A stretch of 64,000 nucleotides of DNA from Mucilaginibacter tolerans (lineage in GTDB: Bacteria > Bacteroidota > Bacteroidia > Sphingobacteriales > Sphingobacteriaceae), in assembly GCF_030519375.1 (NCBI RefSeq), contig NZ_JAUMKB010000020.1, positions 16,937-80,936 on the forward strand. The letters are read 5' to 3'. The position numbers were made by a program, and so were the translations under genes. This document shows positions 18,032-26,163 of the stretch, in pieces. Positions within the stretch are counted from its first letter, which is position 1, and each line of letters opens with the position of its first letter. The notes beneath the pieces were generated by a model, which was not told the DNA's origin, made no database searches, and worked only from the letters and a program-made list of their open reading frames with translations.

Positions 18032-18619
18032 TTATTTCATGCTTTTGTCGATCTTCCTGATCGCATCCAGGTGAGTTTGAACAATCGGCGCTGTCTTGGC
18101 GGCAAAGGCTTTCAACGTTGTATCGCTGCCATTCTTTGCTTCCCCATTCATCAGGTCCAGAGTTTTCTCATGGCCATCGATCATAGCGGAAACATAAGCT
18201 TTGTCGAAATCGGCCCCGGTTTTCTTATTCAGTTCATCTATTTTTTTAAGGTGTTCACTGTCAGGTTCAGCCGGTAGGGTGATGTTTTTTGCTTTGGCGA
18301 TAGCCATCAACTCGTCGTTTGCTTTTCCATGATCGGCTACCATCATCTTGGCAAATTCCTTGATGGAGGAATTGCCGGTTTTTGTTAATGCGAGTTTGGC
18401 CAGCGCCACTTCGGTCATGCCGCCATTTGCAGCTGCAGTCGCAAATTTCGCATCATCGCTGTTTACTGCAATGCCGCCTGTATTCATTGCATTAGAGGTG
18501 GTATCTTTGGTTTTGTTTAAGCTGTCAGCTGACTCTTTCGCATCTTTATTCCCATGATTACATGCCTGGAAAACAAGGGTGCTCCCCACGATTGTTAATA
18601 GAAAGGTTAATTTCCTCAT
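18032..18619 (-). CDS. DUF4142 family lipoprotein
   Basis: 195 residues. The N-terminus is a lipoprotein signal (LTFLLTIVGSTLVFQAC; lipid attachment expected at Cys20). After a Ser/Lys/Asp-rich linker comes the DUF4142 ferritin-like helical domain: FATAAANGGMTEVALAKLAL, EFAKMMVADHGKANDELM, FDKAYVSAMIDGHEKTLDLM and APIVQTHLDAIRKIDKSM. Function is unknown; the family is common in stress clusters. It is 45 bases downstream of the DUF5670-type small gene on the same strand, a likely operon. Confidence 0.93.
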   Translation of the reverse strand: MRKLTFLLTIVGSTLVFQACNHGNKDAKESADSLNKTKDTTSNAMNTGGIAVNSDDAKFATAAANGGMTEVALAKLALTKTGNSSIKEFAKMMVADHGKANDELMAIAKAKNITLPAEPDSEHLKKIDELNKKTGADFDKAYVSAMIDGHEKTLDLMNGEAKNGSDTTLKAFAAKTAPIVQTHLDAIRKIDKSMK

Positions 18620-18664
18620 AAATATTGCGTTTTAAATGGTGATTTTTTTTTGCGGTATCTGCTA

Positions 18665-18820
18665 TTAAATAGTCGATCGGCCGCGGATAACGCCCAAAAC
18701 AATGGCAATAATCGCGATGACCAGTAAAATGTGGATTAAACCTCCTGCAGAGTAAACGAACGCGCCGAGTGCCCAACCTATAATCAGAAGGACTGCGACG
18801 ATGTAAAGTATTGAATTCAT
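18665..18820 (-). CDS. lmo0937/DUF5670 family small membrane protein
   Basis: 51 residues from ATG at 18820 to TAA at 18665: MNSILYIVAVLLIIGWALG, AFVYSAGGLIHILLVIAI and IAIVLGVIRGRSTI. Two membrane segments with a short GG turn match the lmo0937/DUF5670 family of stress-associated membrane peptides. It precedes the DUF4142 gene. It is short enough to be overlooked by length-filtered gene finding, but the sequence pattern is very clear. Confidence 0.88.
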   Translation of the reverse strand: MNSILYIVAVLLIIGWALGAFVYSAGGLIHILLVIAIIAIVLGVIRGRSTI

Positions 18821-19169
18821 GTTAATTGTTTTTAGTGGTTAATTAAACCTGTGATTTAAATAAATAAGCGTAAATCGCTGGTTTTGTTTTATTTTCTAAA
18901 ATAAATCTGCTGCTTTTGATGCGTTTTTATCCTCAAAGTTTTGGCAAGGCAAGAGTGCTCGCGACATAAATTACCGTGGTTAGCGATAGTGAAGAAGCGA
19001 AGCTTACCCCGCAACTTATAATCGGGGCGTAAAAAATACCTAGTAGGGAATTATATTGAACATGCCGGTGAACAAGCCAGAAACCCTGAATTTATGTTAA
19101 GCTATTGACGATTCGCTTTGCAAACAGCTCAGCAATGGCGCAAAACCAATTACAATCTAAATCCCCTGA

Positions 19170-19469
19170 ATTAACGCCGGTTTTGAAAAACGCCTTTTAA
19201 GGTCGCATAATCTGGCAGTTACATTTGATGTGTTCGATCTATTGCATCAAGATAGCTTCATACAACAAACGGTCACTCCACAATCAACCACCTATACGCT
19301 GTCAAATACATTAAGCCGTTATTTCCTGTTGGGTCTGAAATTAAATCTTCAAAAATGGATGGCACCCCGAAGCATAACGGGCAAAACATGGAAAGTCGGG
19401 GCGATGGGAGTTTTTATTAAGCAAATTGGTTTTATAATACATAGTATCAAGCTCTTACGGGAAAGATAA
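19170..19469 (+). pseudogene. C-terminal remnant of an outer-membrane beta-barrel protein
   Basis: An open frame beginning after a stop at 19167 reads INAGFEKRLLRSHNLAVTFD, VFDLLHQDSFIQQTVTPQ and STTYTLSNTLSRYFLLGLKL NLQKW. The pattern (linear strands, VFDLL, then YF-L-L with aromatic and basic ending) is that of the last barrel strands of TonB-dependent or outer membrane beta-barrel family proteins of Bacteroidota. No start or upstream part of such a gene is in place, so this is a fragment. The tail after about 19370 is probably not original coding. Confidence 0.5.
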
Positions 19470-19611
19470 AACGGACGACATGGGTAACCTAATAGATAAT
19501 ATGGAAATCAGCAACCCGGCAGCCGGTCCGGGCAATAATTAGCAATGATTTATAATTAGTGCCAAAATAACACTTAATGTTTATTGGTTGCTACTGATTA
19601 CTATGCCGAAT

Positions 19612-20004
19612 TTAATTCCAGCCGGTTAATACCGAGTTGTAGGCAGCGGCACTCGCCGCCAATACCACAACCGTTAAACCAACCCCGCCCCACAGAATGT
19701 AATGGCCCGCGCTGTGCCGGTGATGTGTTTTGGCGTAGGCCGCCTGCCGGTATGCCATTACATAGACTGAATCATTCAGCAAGGCGCTGTTGCTTACGTT
19801 TGCCGGTACCGGCTTAAAATAGTCCGAACCGGAATTGCCGCGGTTTTTTCTGAATTTTTTAAAATCCGCAGCATTTAACCTGAAGTTTTTGGCATCCCCC
19901 TGAGCTATCCTCACCAGTGAATCGGCGGCCGTGGTTTGCGCTCCCGCAGCCAATGCCGTGATGCCTGCAAGCAAAACGGTAATACAGAACAGTTTGATCA
20001 TCAC
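19612..20004 (-). CDS. hypothetical exported protein
   Basis: 130 residues with a signal peptide (LFCITVLLAGITALAAGAQ) and a C-terminal hydrophobic stretch (ILWGGVGLTVVVLAASAAAY), possibly a membrane anchor. The middle part is basic (NAADFKKFRKNRGNSGSDYF). No family recognised. Stands alone on the minus strand. Confidence 0.65.
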   Translation of the reverse strand: MMIKLFCITVLLAGITALAAGAQTTAADSLVRIAQGDAKNFRLNAADFKKFRKNRGNSGSDYFKPVPANVSNSALLNDSVYVMAYRQAAYAKTHHRHSAGHYILWGGVGLTVVVLAASAAAYNSVLTGWN

Positions 20005-20189
20005 GCAAATTAAACATTTTTACGAAATACTTCCCGGAAGAATAACCCGAGACTTTCCAGATCATAAAGCAGATAGGCCCTTAAATCCTTCTCTTGACTA
20101 ATAAACTGCAATCTCATTGTTTTCGCTGCTCAGTGTCCCGAATGGATGATCCAGGAAATGCCTGATATATCCATCTCCTTTACGGGAGT

Positions 20190-20453
20190 TCAGCAATGGC
20201 CGGTGTTGCCGCAGGCTAAACAAGATGCGCCGGCTGTTGGGCATACCGTATAGATCAACCGGCACGAATCATCCATAGCGGCGTCCAAGAGTGCCGGAAC
20301 ATTGGAATATAATGGTTTCTTGGTCGAAGCCTTTATGGGCTTGACTTGCCAAACTTTGCCGATGCTCAGATAAACATCGTTAACGTGGAACCCGCAAGCC
20401 AGCGTTGAAATTGATTCTGCTGCCTGATAACGGCTAAATAATGCAAAAAACAT
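20190..20453 (-). CDS. doubtful small ORF
   Basis: 87 codons (SISTLACGFHVNDVYLSIGK, VWQVKPIKASTKKPLYSN, MDDSCRLIYTVCPTAGASC). Some stretches look protein-like, but the N-terminus and the Cys-rich end do not match a known family and no ribosome-binding sequence is seen. It may be chance or a remnant. It lies in the 646-base region before the glycine-rich operon. Confidence 0.25.
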   Translation of the reverse strand: MFFALFSRYQAAESISTLACGFHVNDVYLSIGKVWQVKPIKASTKKPLYSNVPALLDAAMDDSCRLIYTVCPTAGASCLACGNTGHC

Positions 20454-20473
20454 AAGGTTGAACCCCGTGTTTT

Positions 20474-20540
20474 AACCCTTTAAATAGGGTGTATTAACTA
20501 TCATATTTACAGTGTTTTAACTATATTATTTACAGTGTTT
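20474..20540 (+). promoter_or_regulatory. tandem 23-bp-period repeats and small inverted repeat upstream of the glycine-rich operon
   Basis: Two copies of TTAACTATNNTATTTACAGTGTTT occur at 20494-20517 and 20517-20540, differing at two adjacent positions (CA against AT) and sharing one base. They are preceded by the inverted repeat ACCCT-TTAAAT-AGGGT at about 20475-20490. They lie 110-150 bases before the operon's first ATG, a position and spacing (about two helical turns) that fits operator sites for a dimeric regulator. Function is inferred. Confidence 0.6.
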
Positions 20541-20650
20541 AAACCTCTTTTATTTAAGGCTTGTATCCTTAGATTAGCATAGATTTTCAATTATGAAAAA
20601 TCGGTTCCTAGCACTTTTTATCTAAACCCTAACCAATAAGCAAAATCATC

Positions 20651-21679
20651 ATGAAAAAGCAAAATGAAATGATTCCACAGAATCCAAATGGTAAAATTGT
20701 CGAATTTAAAACGGCACAGGACTGCTTAAAATATTTGGACAAGGCCGATCTGGACAGACTGAATAGTAGTTTGCCAGCCCATCAAAAAATAGAACAATTT
20801 TTGCCATTTTTTATGGAGGTTACCGAAATAGAAACATTTACTGTCGATAAGGATGTGGTTTTTTCAGACAATGCTCAGTTGATCAAGTGTACGAACCTGG
20901 TGTTTGATGGCGGAAGTATCACTTCGTATGTTGAATTGACGATCGAAGCCCAAACGACAATATTGAAAAAAACAAGTCCGAAAAACAACTATCAAATAAA
21001 AGTCCTGGGTTGGACCGGAAACGTAGGGCCGGCTGGTAAGTCGGGCCAAACAGGCCAAAATGGTACAGACGGGCAATCGAAAAGCTGTGAGAATGCCGAT
21101 GGGGGAACTGGTGGCAAAGCAGGTCTGGCCGGCACCGATGCTGGCGACGGGCAAAACGGTTATGGCAGCCCGGCATCGAATTTTTCACTTGGAACTGTTA
21201 AGCTGGAAGGGACCGACCTTTTCACAGTAATGACCCAGGGGGGAATTGGTGGTAATGGCGGGACGGGTGGAGACGGCGGAACTGGAGGAGGGGGAGGTAA
21301 TGGCGGAAATTCCTATAGCACAAGCTGCACCTGTTATACCAATGGGGGAGCCGGTGGCGACGGCGGCCCGGGCGGCATTGGCGGCCGGGGCGGGAATGCC
21401 GGAAATGGCAGCAATAATAATTCGGCGATGACCGTTACGGTGGCTACTGTGGCCGAAAAGGCATATATTTCTGCCCACGCTATCGCCGGAAGCGGAGGAC
21501 AACCCGGTCCCGGCGGCAATGGTGGCACCGGCGGATCCGCTGGCAGCGGGGGCTCAGGCACAAAGCATGGAAACGACGGACCCGGCGGGGCAAGGGGCGC
21601 CACAGGTAATCCGGGAGCAAATGGCAACAGTGGTTCGAACGGGACCTTGCCACAAATCACCGTTGGCATTCCCCGTTAA
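20651..21679 (+). CDS. glycine-rich collagen-like protein (operon gene 1)
   Basis: 342 residues. The N-terminal ~120 residues are non-repetitive and beta-rich (FSDNAQLIKCTNLVFDGG, TSYVELTIEAQTTILKK). From about residue 122 the protein becomes glycine-rich, first with collagen-like triplets (GPAGKSGQTGQNGTDGQ) and then GG-x runs (GGIGGNGGTGGDGGTGGGGG), interrupted by a Cys cluster (STSCTCYTNGG) and a short non-Gly stretch. No signal peptide. Such runs are predicted to form collagen or polyglycine-II layers, as in some phage tail adhesins. The next gene begins 24 bases on and has the same layout. Function unknown. Confidence 0.88.
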   Translation: MKKQNEMIPQNPNGKIVEFKTAQDCLKYLDKADLDRLNSSLPAHQKIEQFLPFFMEVTEIETFTVDKDVVFSDNAQLIKCTNLVFDGGSITSYVELTIEAQTTILKKTSPKNNYQIKVLGWTGNVGPAGKSGQTGQNGTDGQSKSCENADGGTGGKAGLAGTDAGDGQNGYGSPASNFSLGTVKLEGTDLFTVMTQGGIGGNGGTGGDGGTGGGGGNGGNSYSTSCTCYTNGGAGGDGGPGGIGGRGGNAGNGSNNNSAMTVTVATVAEKAYISAHAIAGSGGQPGPGGNGGTGGSAGSGGSGTKHGNDGPGGARGATGNPGANGNSGSNGTLPQITVGIPR

Positions 21680-21703
21680 ACGTGACCGAGCCATGCCTTT
21701 GAT

Positions 21704-22975
21704 ATGAAATGTTATCCTGCAATTGGCGACGATCACGGTATGGAAACGTTGCCGGACCTAAATTTTGAAGTCGACTATATTCGTATCCCTACAGTAGAAG
21801 AGGCAAAACAGTTCTTTGGCCCCATATCTCCTGAAGAGCGCGCCTGGCGCGGTAAAATGTACTTTAACGAAATGCTTCAGACCCCACGGTCAAAATTGGG
21901 GCTCGGAGAACATGACAGGGCGGAGGCTTATATTTTTGGAGATGGAATTTTTCCTGAAAGAGATAAAGCCGCACATCAGAGCCATTTCCCCGTATCGGTA
22001 AAAGTGATAGCGATCAACGAATTGTTTCTTTCACCATTTCAGGTCATGGATTTGACTGCCCTGGCTGAAGAATTTCCATGGGATATTGGTGATTCGGAAA
22101 TTTATTTACATCTGACAATTCAACGGCTAATTCTGGGCTGCCAGAGCAAATTGATCGTCAATGGTAACGTGTTAATCCTGTACTGCGCCGAAGCAGTTGC
22201 AAATGATCTGAACGGGGGCCAGGCCATTATTGAATTAGGGAGTTCAGATGCCGTTCAGGAAAGGAGTTTCTTCCGTCCTCGTCCGGTAAGTAATGTACCG
22301 GCCCATGGAGAAGATGGATCCAATGGAGCAGCTCTGGAAGGTGAGGCCACACCGCTCGGTCTGCGCATCCGTGAAGGCTGTGATTCGTACAAGGGGCAGG
22401 ACGGCGGTGCGGGCAGCAAAGGAACTGTCGGCAATAAAGGGAGAAACGGTGCAATGCTTTTTTTATCCGATCTGCGGTTTGGCAAACTGACGGGTTTTGA
22501 AAAACAGAGCATCCTGCTGAAGGCCGGCGCTGGTGCCGGATTCCCGGGAACAGACGGCTGCGACGGCGGCAATGGCGGGAATGGCGGCCGTGGAACCGAT
22601 GGCATGGCTACGACATTTGGTTTGGTCAGGGGCTACCCCGGCGGGCGCGGGGGCCGTGGAGGCGATGGCGGCAATGGCGGCAGGGGGGGAAACGGCGGAC
22701 AGTGTTGTGACGTTTTTGTTTCCGTACCTCCACAGCATTCCATCGTATTTCAAAGCGAAACATCCCCGGCGCCCGGGGGTATTGGCGGCAAAGGCGGCAA
22801 AGGCGGACTGGGGGGGACGGCAGGACGCTATGGGAAATTTCAAGGCGATGGCGAGGACCTACTAGCAGCAAAAGGAGAAAATGGATCCAATGGCATTGCG
22901 GGTGCTGCTGGTAAAACAAGAGAAGCACCCAAAGTGCACATATATGAACGCTATTTAATTAAAAACAATCCTTAA
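21704..22975 (+). CDS. glycine-rich collagen-like protein (operon gene 2)
   Basis: 423 residues, similar in plan to gene 1 but with a longer N-terminal domain (~195 residues: FPVSVKVIAINELFLSPFQV, YLHLTIQRLILGCQSKLIVN). The glycine-rich half alternates DGSNG/GSKGTVGNKGRNG triplets with GG-x blocks (GGNGGNGGRGTDGM, GGRGGRGGDGGNGGRGG), broken by GGQCCDVFV and a beta-like segment, and ends KVHIYERYLIKNN. No signal peptide or membrane segment. Ten bases separate it from gene 3. The paired Gly-rich proteins look like a structural or adhesive partner set. Confidence 0.88.
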   Translation: MKCYPAIGDDHGMETLPDLNFEVDYIRIPTVEEAKQFFGPISPEERAWRGKMYFNEMLQTPRSKLGLGEHDRAEAYIFGDGIFPERDKAAHQSHFPVSVKVIAINELFLSPFQVMDLTALAEEFPWDIGDSEIYLHLTIQRLILGCQSKLIVNGNVLILYCAEAVANDLNGGQAIIELGSSDAVQERSFFRPRPVSNVPAHGEDGSNGAALEGEATPLGLRIREGCDSYKGQDGGAGSKGTVGNKGRNGAMLFLSDLRFGKLTGFEKQSILLKAGAGAGFPGTDGCDGGNGGNGGRGTDGMATTFGLVRGYPGGRGGRGGDGGNGGRGGNGGQCCDVFVSVPPQHSIVFQSETSPAPGGIGGKGGKGGLGGTAGRYGKFQGDGEDLLAAKGENGSNGIAGAAGKTREAPKVHIYERYLIKNNP

Positions 22976-22985
22976 TTTATTTGTT

Positions 22986-24542
22986 ATGACAAACGGTTTT
23001 TTTACAAAGCACGAAGTTTACGATATACTCGATAATTCAAATAATAAGCTTGGAATTGATATCGTAACTTATACGGTGTACAAAGTATTGGACACCCAAA
23101 ATTTAAAGAATGCCGACGCCTATTCAGTTAGGGTGAAGCATCGGATCCTCGTTAGCGGGATAAATTGGGAGCCGGGTAAAAATTATCAGACCTCAGGCTT
23201 TATCAAATACCCTGTAATGATCAATGTCCAATCGGGGATCGTGGAAACTAGTCAGGCGGGAACTAAAATCGGCCTGAAAAGAATCTTCCCAAAAACGATC
23301 AATGCAACGGTTGAACAAAGCAGCAACTTTTCCACCGGTAACTCCAGCTCTCAAAGTAACCAGACCACCATGGGTTCCAGCTCTGCGAATGTGAATACGT
23401 TTGGCGTTGATATATCCGCGGGTTGGTTTGTCGATGGTCCTGTCGCTACGATAGGTGTGAATTACTCTCATAGCTGGGAAGATGGTACATCAAAATCATC
23501 AAGCGTAGCAGCTTCCAGTGCGACTAATCAGCAAAGTGCATCCGGCAACGAAATGAGCGTTAAAGATTGGTCCGCCTACTCATCGGTTCAGAATTTTAAC
23601 AACACCAGCGATGATTTTATCGGTGAGTTTATTCAATGGAATTGGGGACAGACCTACCCCTGGAGCGTATTTGATTATAATGTAACGGGCTCTGGTTCTG
23701 ATATCTTGCTGCCTGATAGCGTTGTCGCAAACTTGCTTTATCATGGCTCGTCCAACATTGCTGCCGAGAGCAATATACTGTTACCTCCAAGCGATCTGTC
23801 GCTCTTCGGGTTGGATTTTACAATGGCTTCGGAATGGCAAATAACGTTTCCCGATGCTTTAACCGCAATCGAGTCTTTGAAGTTCCAGCACCAGGTAAGC
23901 GTTCTGCAGGCTTCTCATTCAATGACCGTACCTTCTGGTGGAGGCAAGGCCACCCTGGTGGCTAATCTGACAACCGGCTTCAATAATGTTTTCGTGCAGC
24001 AAGAGCAAATATCTGTCGGAGACTATGCATTGGTTCCGTTATCTGATGCCCAGCGTAGCGGAATTGGCTTCCAGGGCAATCTTTTTGATATTGCTCCGGC
24101 CTCCCCCTCCACGATATTTAAGATACGTTCGAGGGGAAACGACCTCCTGGTTACGGGCACCGGGTTTTCCCCAGGTATGAGTGCCCTGTTCCCTGCCGGC
24201 TATAGCGGCCCGGGGGCATCATTGAAAGTCGCCTTTAAAGTAGCCGATTTGAATGCCCAGTATGATTTTGTTTTAAAACATTGGCAGGGAAAAAACAGCG
24301 GAGATATTGTTTTGACCTGTATGATCAATGGTAACAAAACGGTGATCAATGTCACAGAAAAGGAGGGTCAGGGTTCTTCCAATAATACCAGCCAGCTGGA
24401 CCTCAGGAATCTGGACCTGAAATCAGCCAATTTTCACGATTACCTGTTGCCGGGATGGAATGAGATTTCGATCACTGTGGAGCCTGTCGTCAAAGCCATT
24501 GCTTCGGAATATGTGCTGCTGGCCCTGGCAATTGAAGGATAA
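22986..24542 (+). CDS. putative beta-pore-forming-toxin-like protein (operon gene 3)
   Basis: 518 residues, no signal peptide, no hydrophobic helices. Residues about 105-205 are a Ser/Thr/Asn-rich stretch of alternating polar and apolar residues (SSNFSTGNSSSQSNQTTMGS, VNTFGVDISAGWFVDGP, VNYSHSWEDGTSKSSSVAAS) reminiscent of the stem region of leukocidin/aerolysin-like beta-pore-forming proteins. Aromatic clusters follow (IQWNWGQTYPWSVFDY), which in such toxins often bind lipid or glycan. The last ~130 residues look like a beta-sandwich (LKVAFKVADLNAQYDFVLKH). Resemblance is by pattern only; no family hit can be claimed. Confidence 0.8.
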   Translation: MTNGFFTKHEVYDILDNSNNKLGIDIVTYTVYKVLDTQNLKNADAYSVRVKHRILVSGINWEPGKNYQTSGFIKYPVMINVQSGIVETSQAGTKIGLKRIFPKTINATVEQSSNFSTGNSSSQSNQTTMGSSSANVNTFGVDISAGWFVDGPVATIGVNYSHSWEDGTSKSSSVAASSATNQQSASGNEMSVKDWSAYSSVQNFNNTSDDFIGEFIQWNWGQTYPWSVFDYNVTGSGSDILLPDSVVANLLYHGSSNIAAESNILLPPSDLSLFGLDFTMASEWQITFPDALTAIESLKFQHQVSVLQASHSMTVPSGGGKATLVANLTTGFNNVFVQQEQISVGDYALVPLSDAQRSGIGFQGNLFDIAPASPSTIFKIRSRGNDLLVTGTGFSPGMSALFPAGYSGPGASLKVAFKVADLNAQYDFVLKHWQGKNSGDIVLTCMINGNKTVINVTEKEGQGSSNNTSQLDLRNLDLKSANFHDYLLPGWNEISITVEPVVKAIASEYVLLALAIEG

Positions 24543-24570
24543 CTGATAAAAGCCTTACAAGAATAAACGT

Positions 24571-25818
24571 ATGTGTCTGATTCGCAGCAAACGATCTAAA
24601 GCTGACAGTAAGGGCGGTCTGCCGCTTTTGAACCCGGATAAAAAGCCGGAACCAGGTGGCATGAAACGACTTCGGGACGAAAGCTCGGGGGATATGGGTC
24701 TTTCTCCCAAGACCGATAAAAAGCTGGCGTTAGACGCGGATGCTGCCCCTAAGGAATGGAGGCCCCGGTTAAAGCGTTCCAACAGCGTTGATCAATTAGG
24801 AAAACCATTGTCAATTGCAGATCGGAAAACGGCCAGCACTGCGCTAAAAAAAGCGGACATGAAGGACTTCGCCGTGGTGGCTGTTTATTCGCGTGAAGCC
24901 TTTGAAAATTTCGGGAAAAAATGGAAGCTGAAAATGGAGCCCGACACCCTGGATCTTGCTACTCCGGACTCAAAAAATGGGGTAACCGATATTGAAGTGA
25001 GGCAAATGCTTGGCAGGCAGTCAAAAACGCTGCTCGGAACCGATTTTCAGGCCCAGCCACGAGCCTTGCTCGAAAACAAAGCAAGCCCTCATGTAATTGC
25101 GGTAATTGAGGGTAAGCAAGAGCTGCCATCATTTTCTATTAAGGCCAAAGCAGGGGATAAGGTTGTAGACGTCGTTTATACCCGTACCGATTATTTCCAG
25201 GGAGAGAATGCATTAGGTCATAAGGATAATAAACAGAGCATGAGCTTCTATGTAAGGGAGGATATGAGAGACGTTTACAACATTTCTAAGGAGAAAGTTA
25301 TGCATGGGGATGAAGAAATAACCACCGCCGGCGTGAATTTTAAAACCGAGAACGGCATTAAATACCGGACGCTTGTGGTTCATATACCCAATGAATTCCT
25401 CGGAAATAAGACAATGGAAGATGAGACGCATAGTAAGTTTCAAAAATACGCTGCGGACAAACGCGTGCAAGAAAAAGTTGTTGTTACGAGTTATTTAGGC
25501 GATACGAATTTTAAGTCACCTATGAGCACCTATTCGTCGCCATCGATGGGCGGCCATTTGTCAAGCGGCGGCACGTTGAACCCGAGAAGCAGCAGCGCAA
25601 AAAAACCAACCCATTTTATGCAGGATGTCCCATTAAGTGCAGGTGAAAAAGGTCACAGCTTATTGCAACCTTCGACGCTGAATTATGTGTTTATCAGTCC
25701 TGATGCCGATAATAGGGAGGCAACCGACCATCCGAGTATCATGCAATATGTTGCGCTCGACAGTGAATTAAAGGGCAGAAGTGCCTCAGGGCCCCTAAGG
25801 TTTTTGGATTTCGAATAG
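24571..25818 (+). CDS. hypothetical protein with EEP-nuclease-like motifs and basic N-terminus (operon gene 4)
   Basis: 415 residues. The first ~80 are basic and disordered-looking (SKRSKADSKGG, MKRLRDESSGD, RPRLKRSNSVDQ). The body contains, in order, LVVHIPNEF (269-277), YLGDTNF (308-314), LNYVFISPD (370-378) and TDHPS (385-389). This order resembles the H-x-N, GDxN, DY and SDH motifs of the endonuclease/exonuclease/phosphatase superfamily (DNase I, CdtB, sphingomyelinases). If real, it would be a phosphodiesterase or nuclease. No signal peptide. Starts 28 bases after gene 3. The similarity is weak and needs profile testing. Confidence 0.75.
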   Translation: MCLIRSKRSKADSKGGLPLLNPDKKPEPGGMKRLRDESSGDMGLSPKTDKKLALDADAAPKEWRPRLKRSNSVDQLGKPLSIADRKTASTALKKADMKDFAVVAVYSREAFENFGKKWKLKMEPDTLDLATPDSKNGVTDIEVRQMLGRQSKTLLGTDFQAQPRALLENKASPHVIAVIEGKQELPSFSIKAKAGDKVVDVVYTRTDYFQGENALGHKDNKQSMSFYVREDMRDVYNISKEKVMHGDEEITTAGVNFKTENGIKYRTLVVHIPNEFLGNKTMEDETHSKFQKYAADKRVQEKVVVTSYLGDTNFKSPMSTYSSPSMGGHLSSGGTLNPRSSSAKKPTHFMQDVPLSAGEKGHSLLQPSTLNYVFISPDADNREATDHPSIMQYVALDSELKGRSASGPLRFLDFE

Positions 25819-26134
25819 TCCAGAATGGCACATCTGAACCCCAAATGCTCCATGCCGCTGCCTTCGGTATTTTTCATGCCGCGAGCTACATGGTAGCCTG
25901 TGCAATAGCTTTCAGTGCATAGAAAAGACAATAAATCAGCAAGTGTTTGGAGTAAATATCTTGTAGTCGTTTTACTAAATTTGTTTTGCTCAAAAGGGTA
26001 CGGTTACCGAACCAAACACCTGATTTGAGAAGCGTTGTTTTTATATTTTGAAGATCAAATAATTACAGAAAATAGTTGTTGCCCTGCCACCCCGACTGAT
26101 ACGAAATAGTTTTTATTATTCCGGCAAAGCCATA

Positions 26135-26163
26135 ACCGGCGGAGAAAATCTTTCTCCGCCGGT
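26135..26163 (+). terminator. perfect 13-bp inverted repeat, candidate terminator
   Basis: ACCGGCGGAGAAA, a 3-base loop (ATC), then TTTCTCCGCCGGT. Very stable. No T-run follows on either strand, so it may terminate by another route, protect a 3' end, or be a protein site. It lies 320 bases after the glycine-rich operon and 235 before the kinase gene. Confidence 0.5.

Noticed and set aside
18558..18776. Minus-strand frame overlapping the DUF4142 and DUF5670 genes
   Set aside because: The 51-residue protein in another frame (18665-18820) has a clear family pattern and excludes it.
21334..21669. Pro-rich minus-strand frame in the glycine-rich gene
   Set aside because: Pro/Ala-rich reading is the expected reverse complement of Gly codons; same for 22255-22605.
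20651..22975. CRISPR-like or tandem DNA repeat in the glycine-rich genes
   Set aside because: Repetition is at codon level (Gly-Gly-x) with variable bases; no constant repeat/spacer structure.
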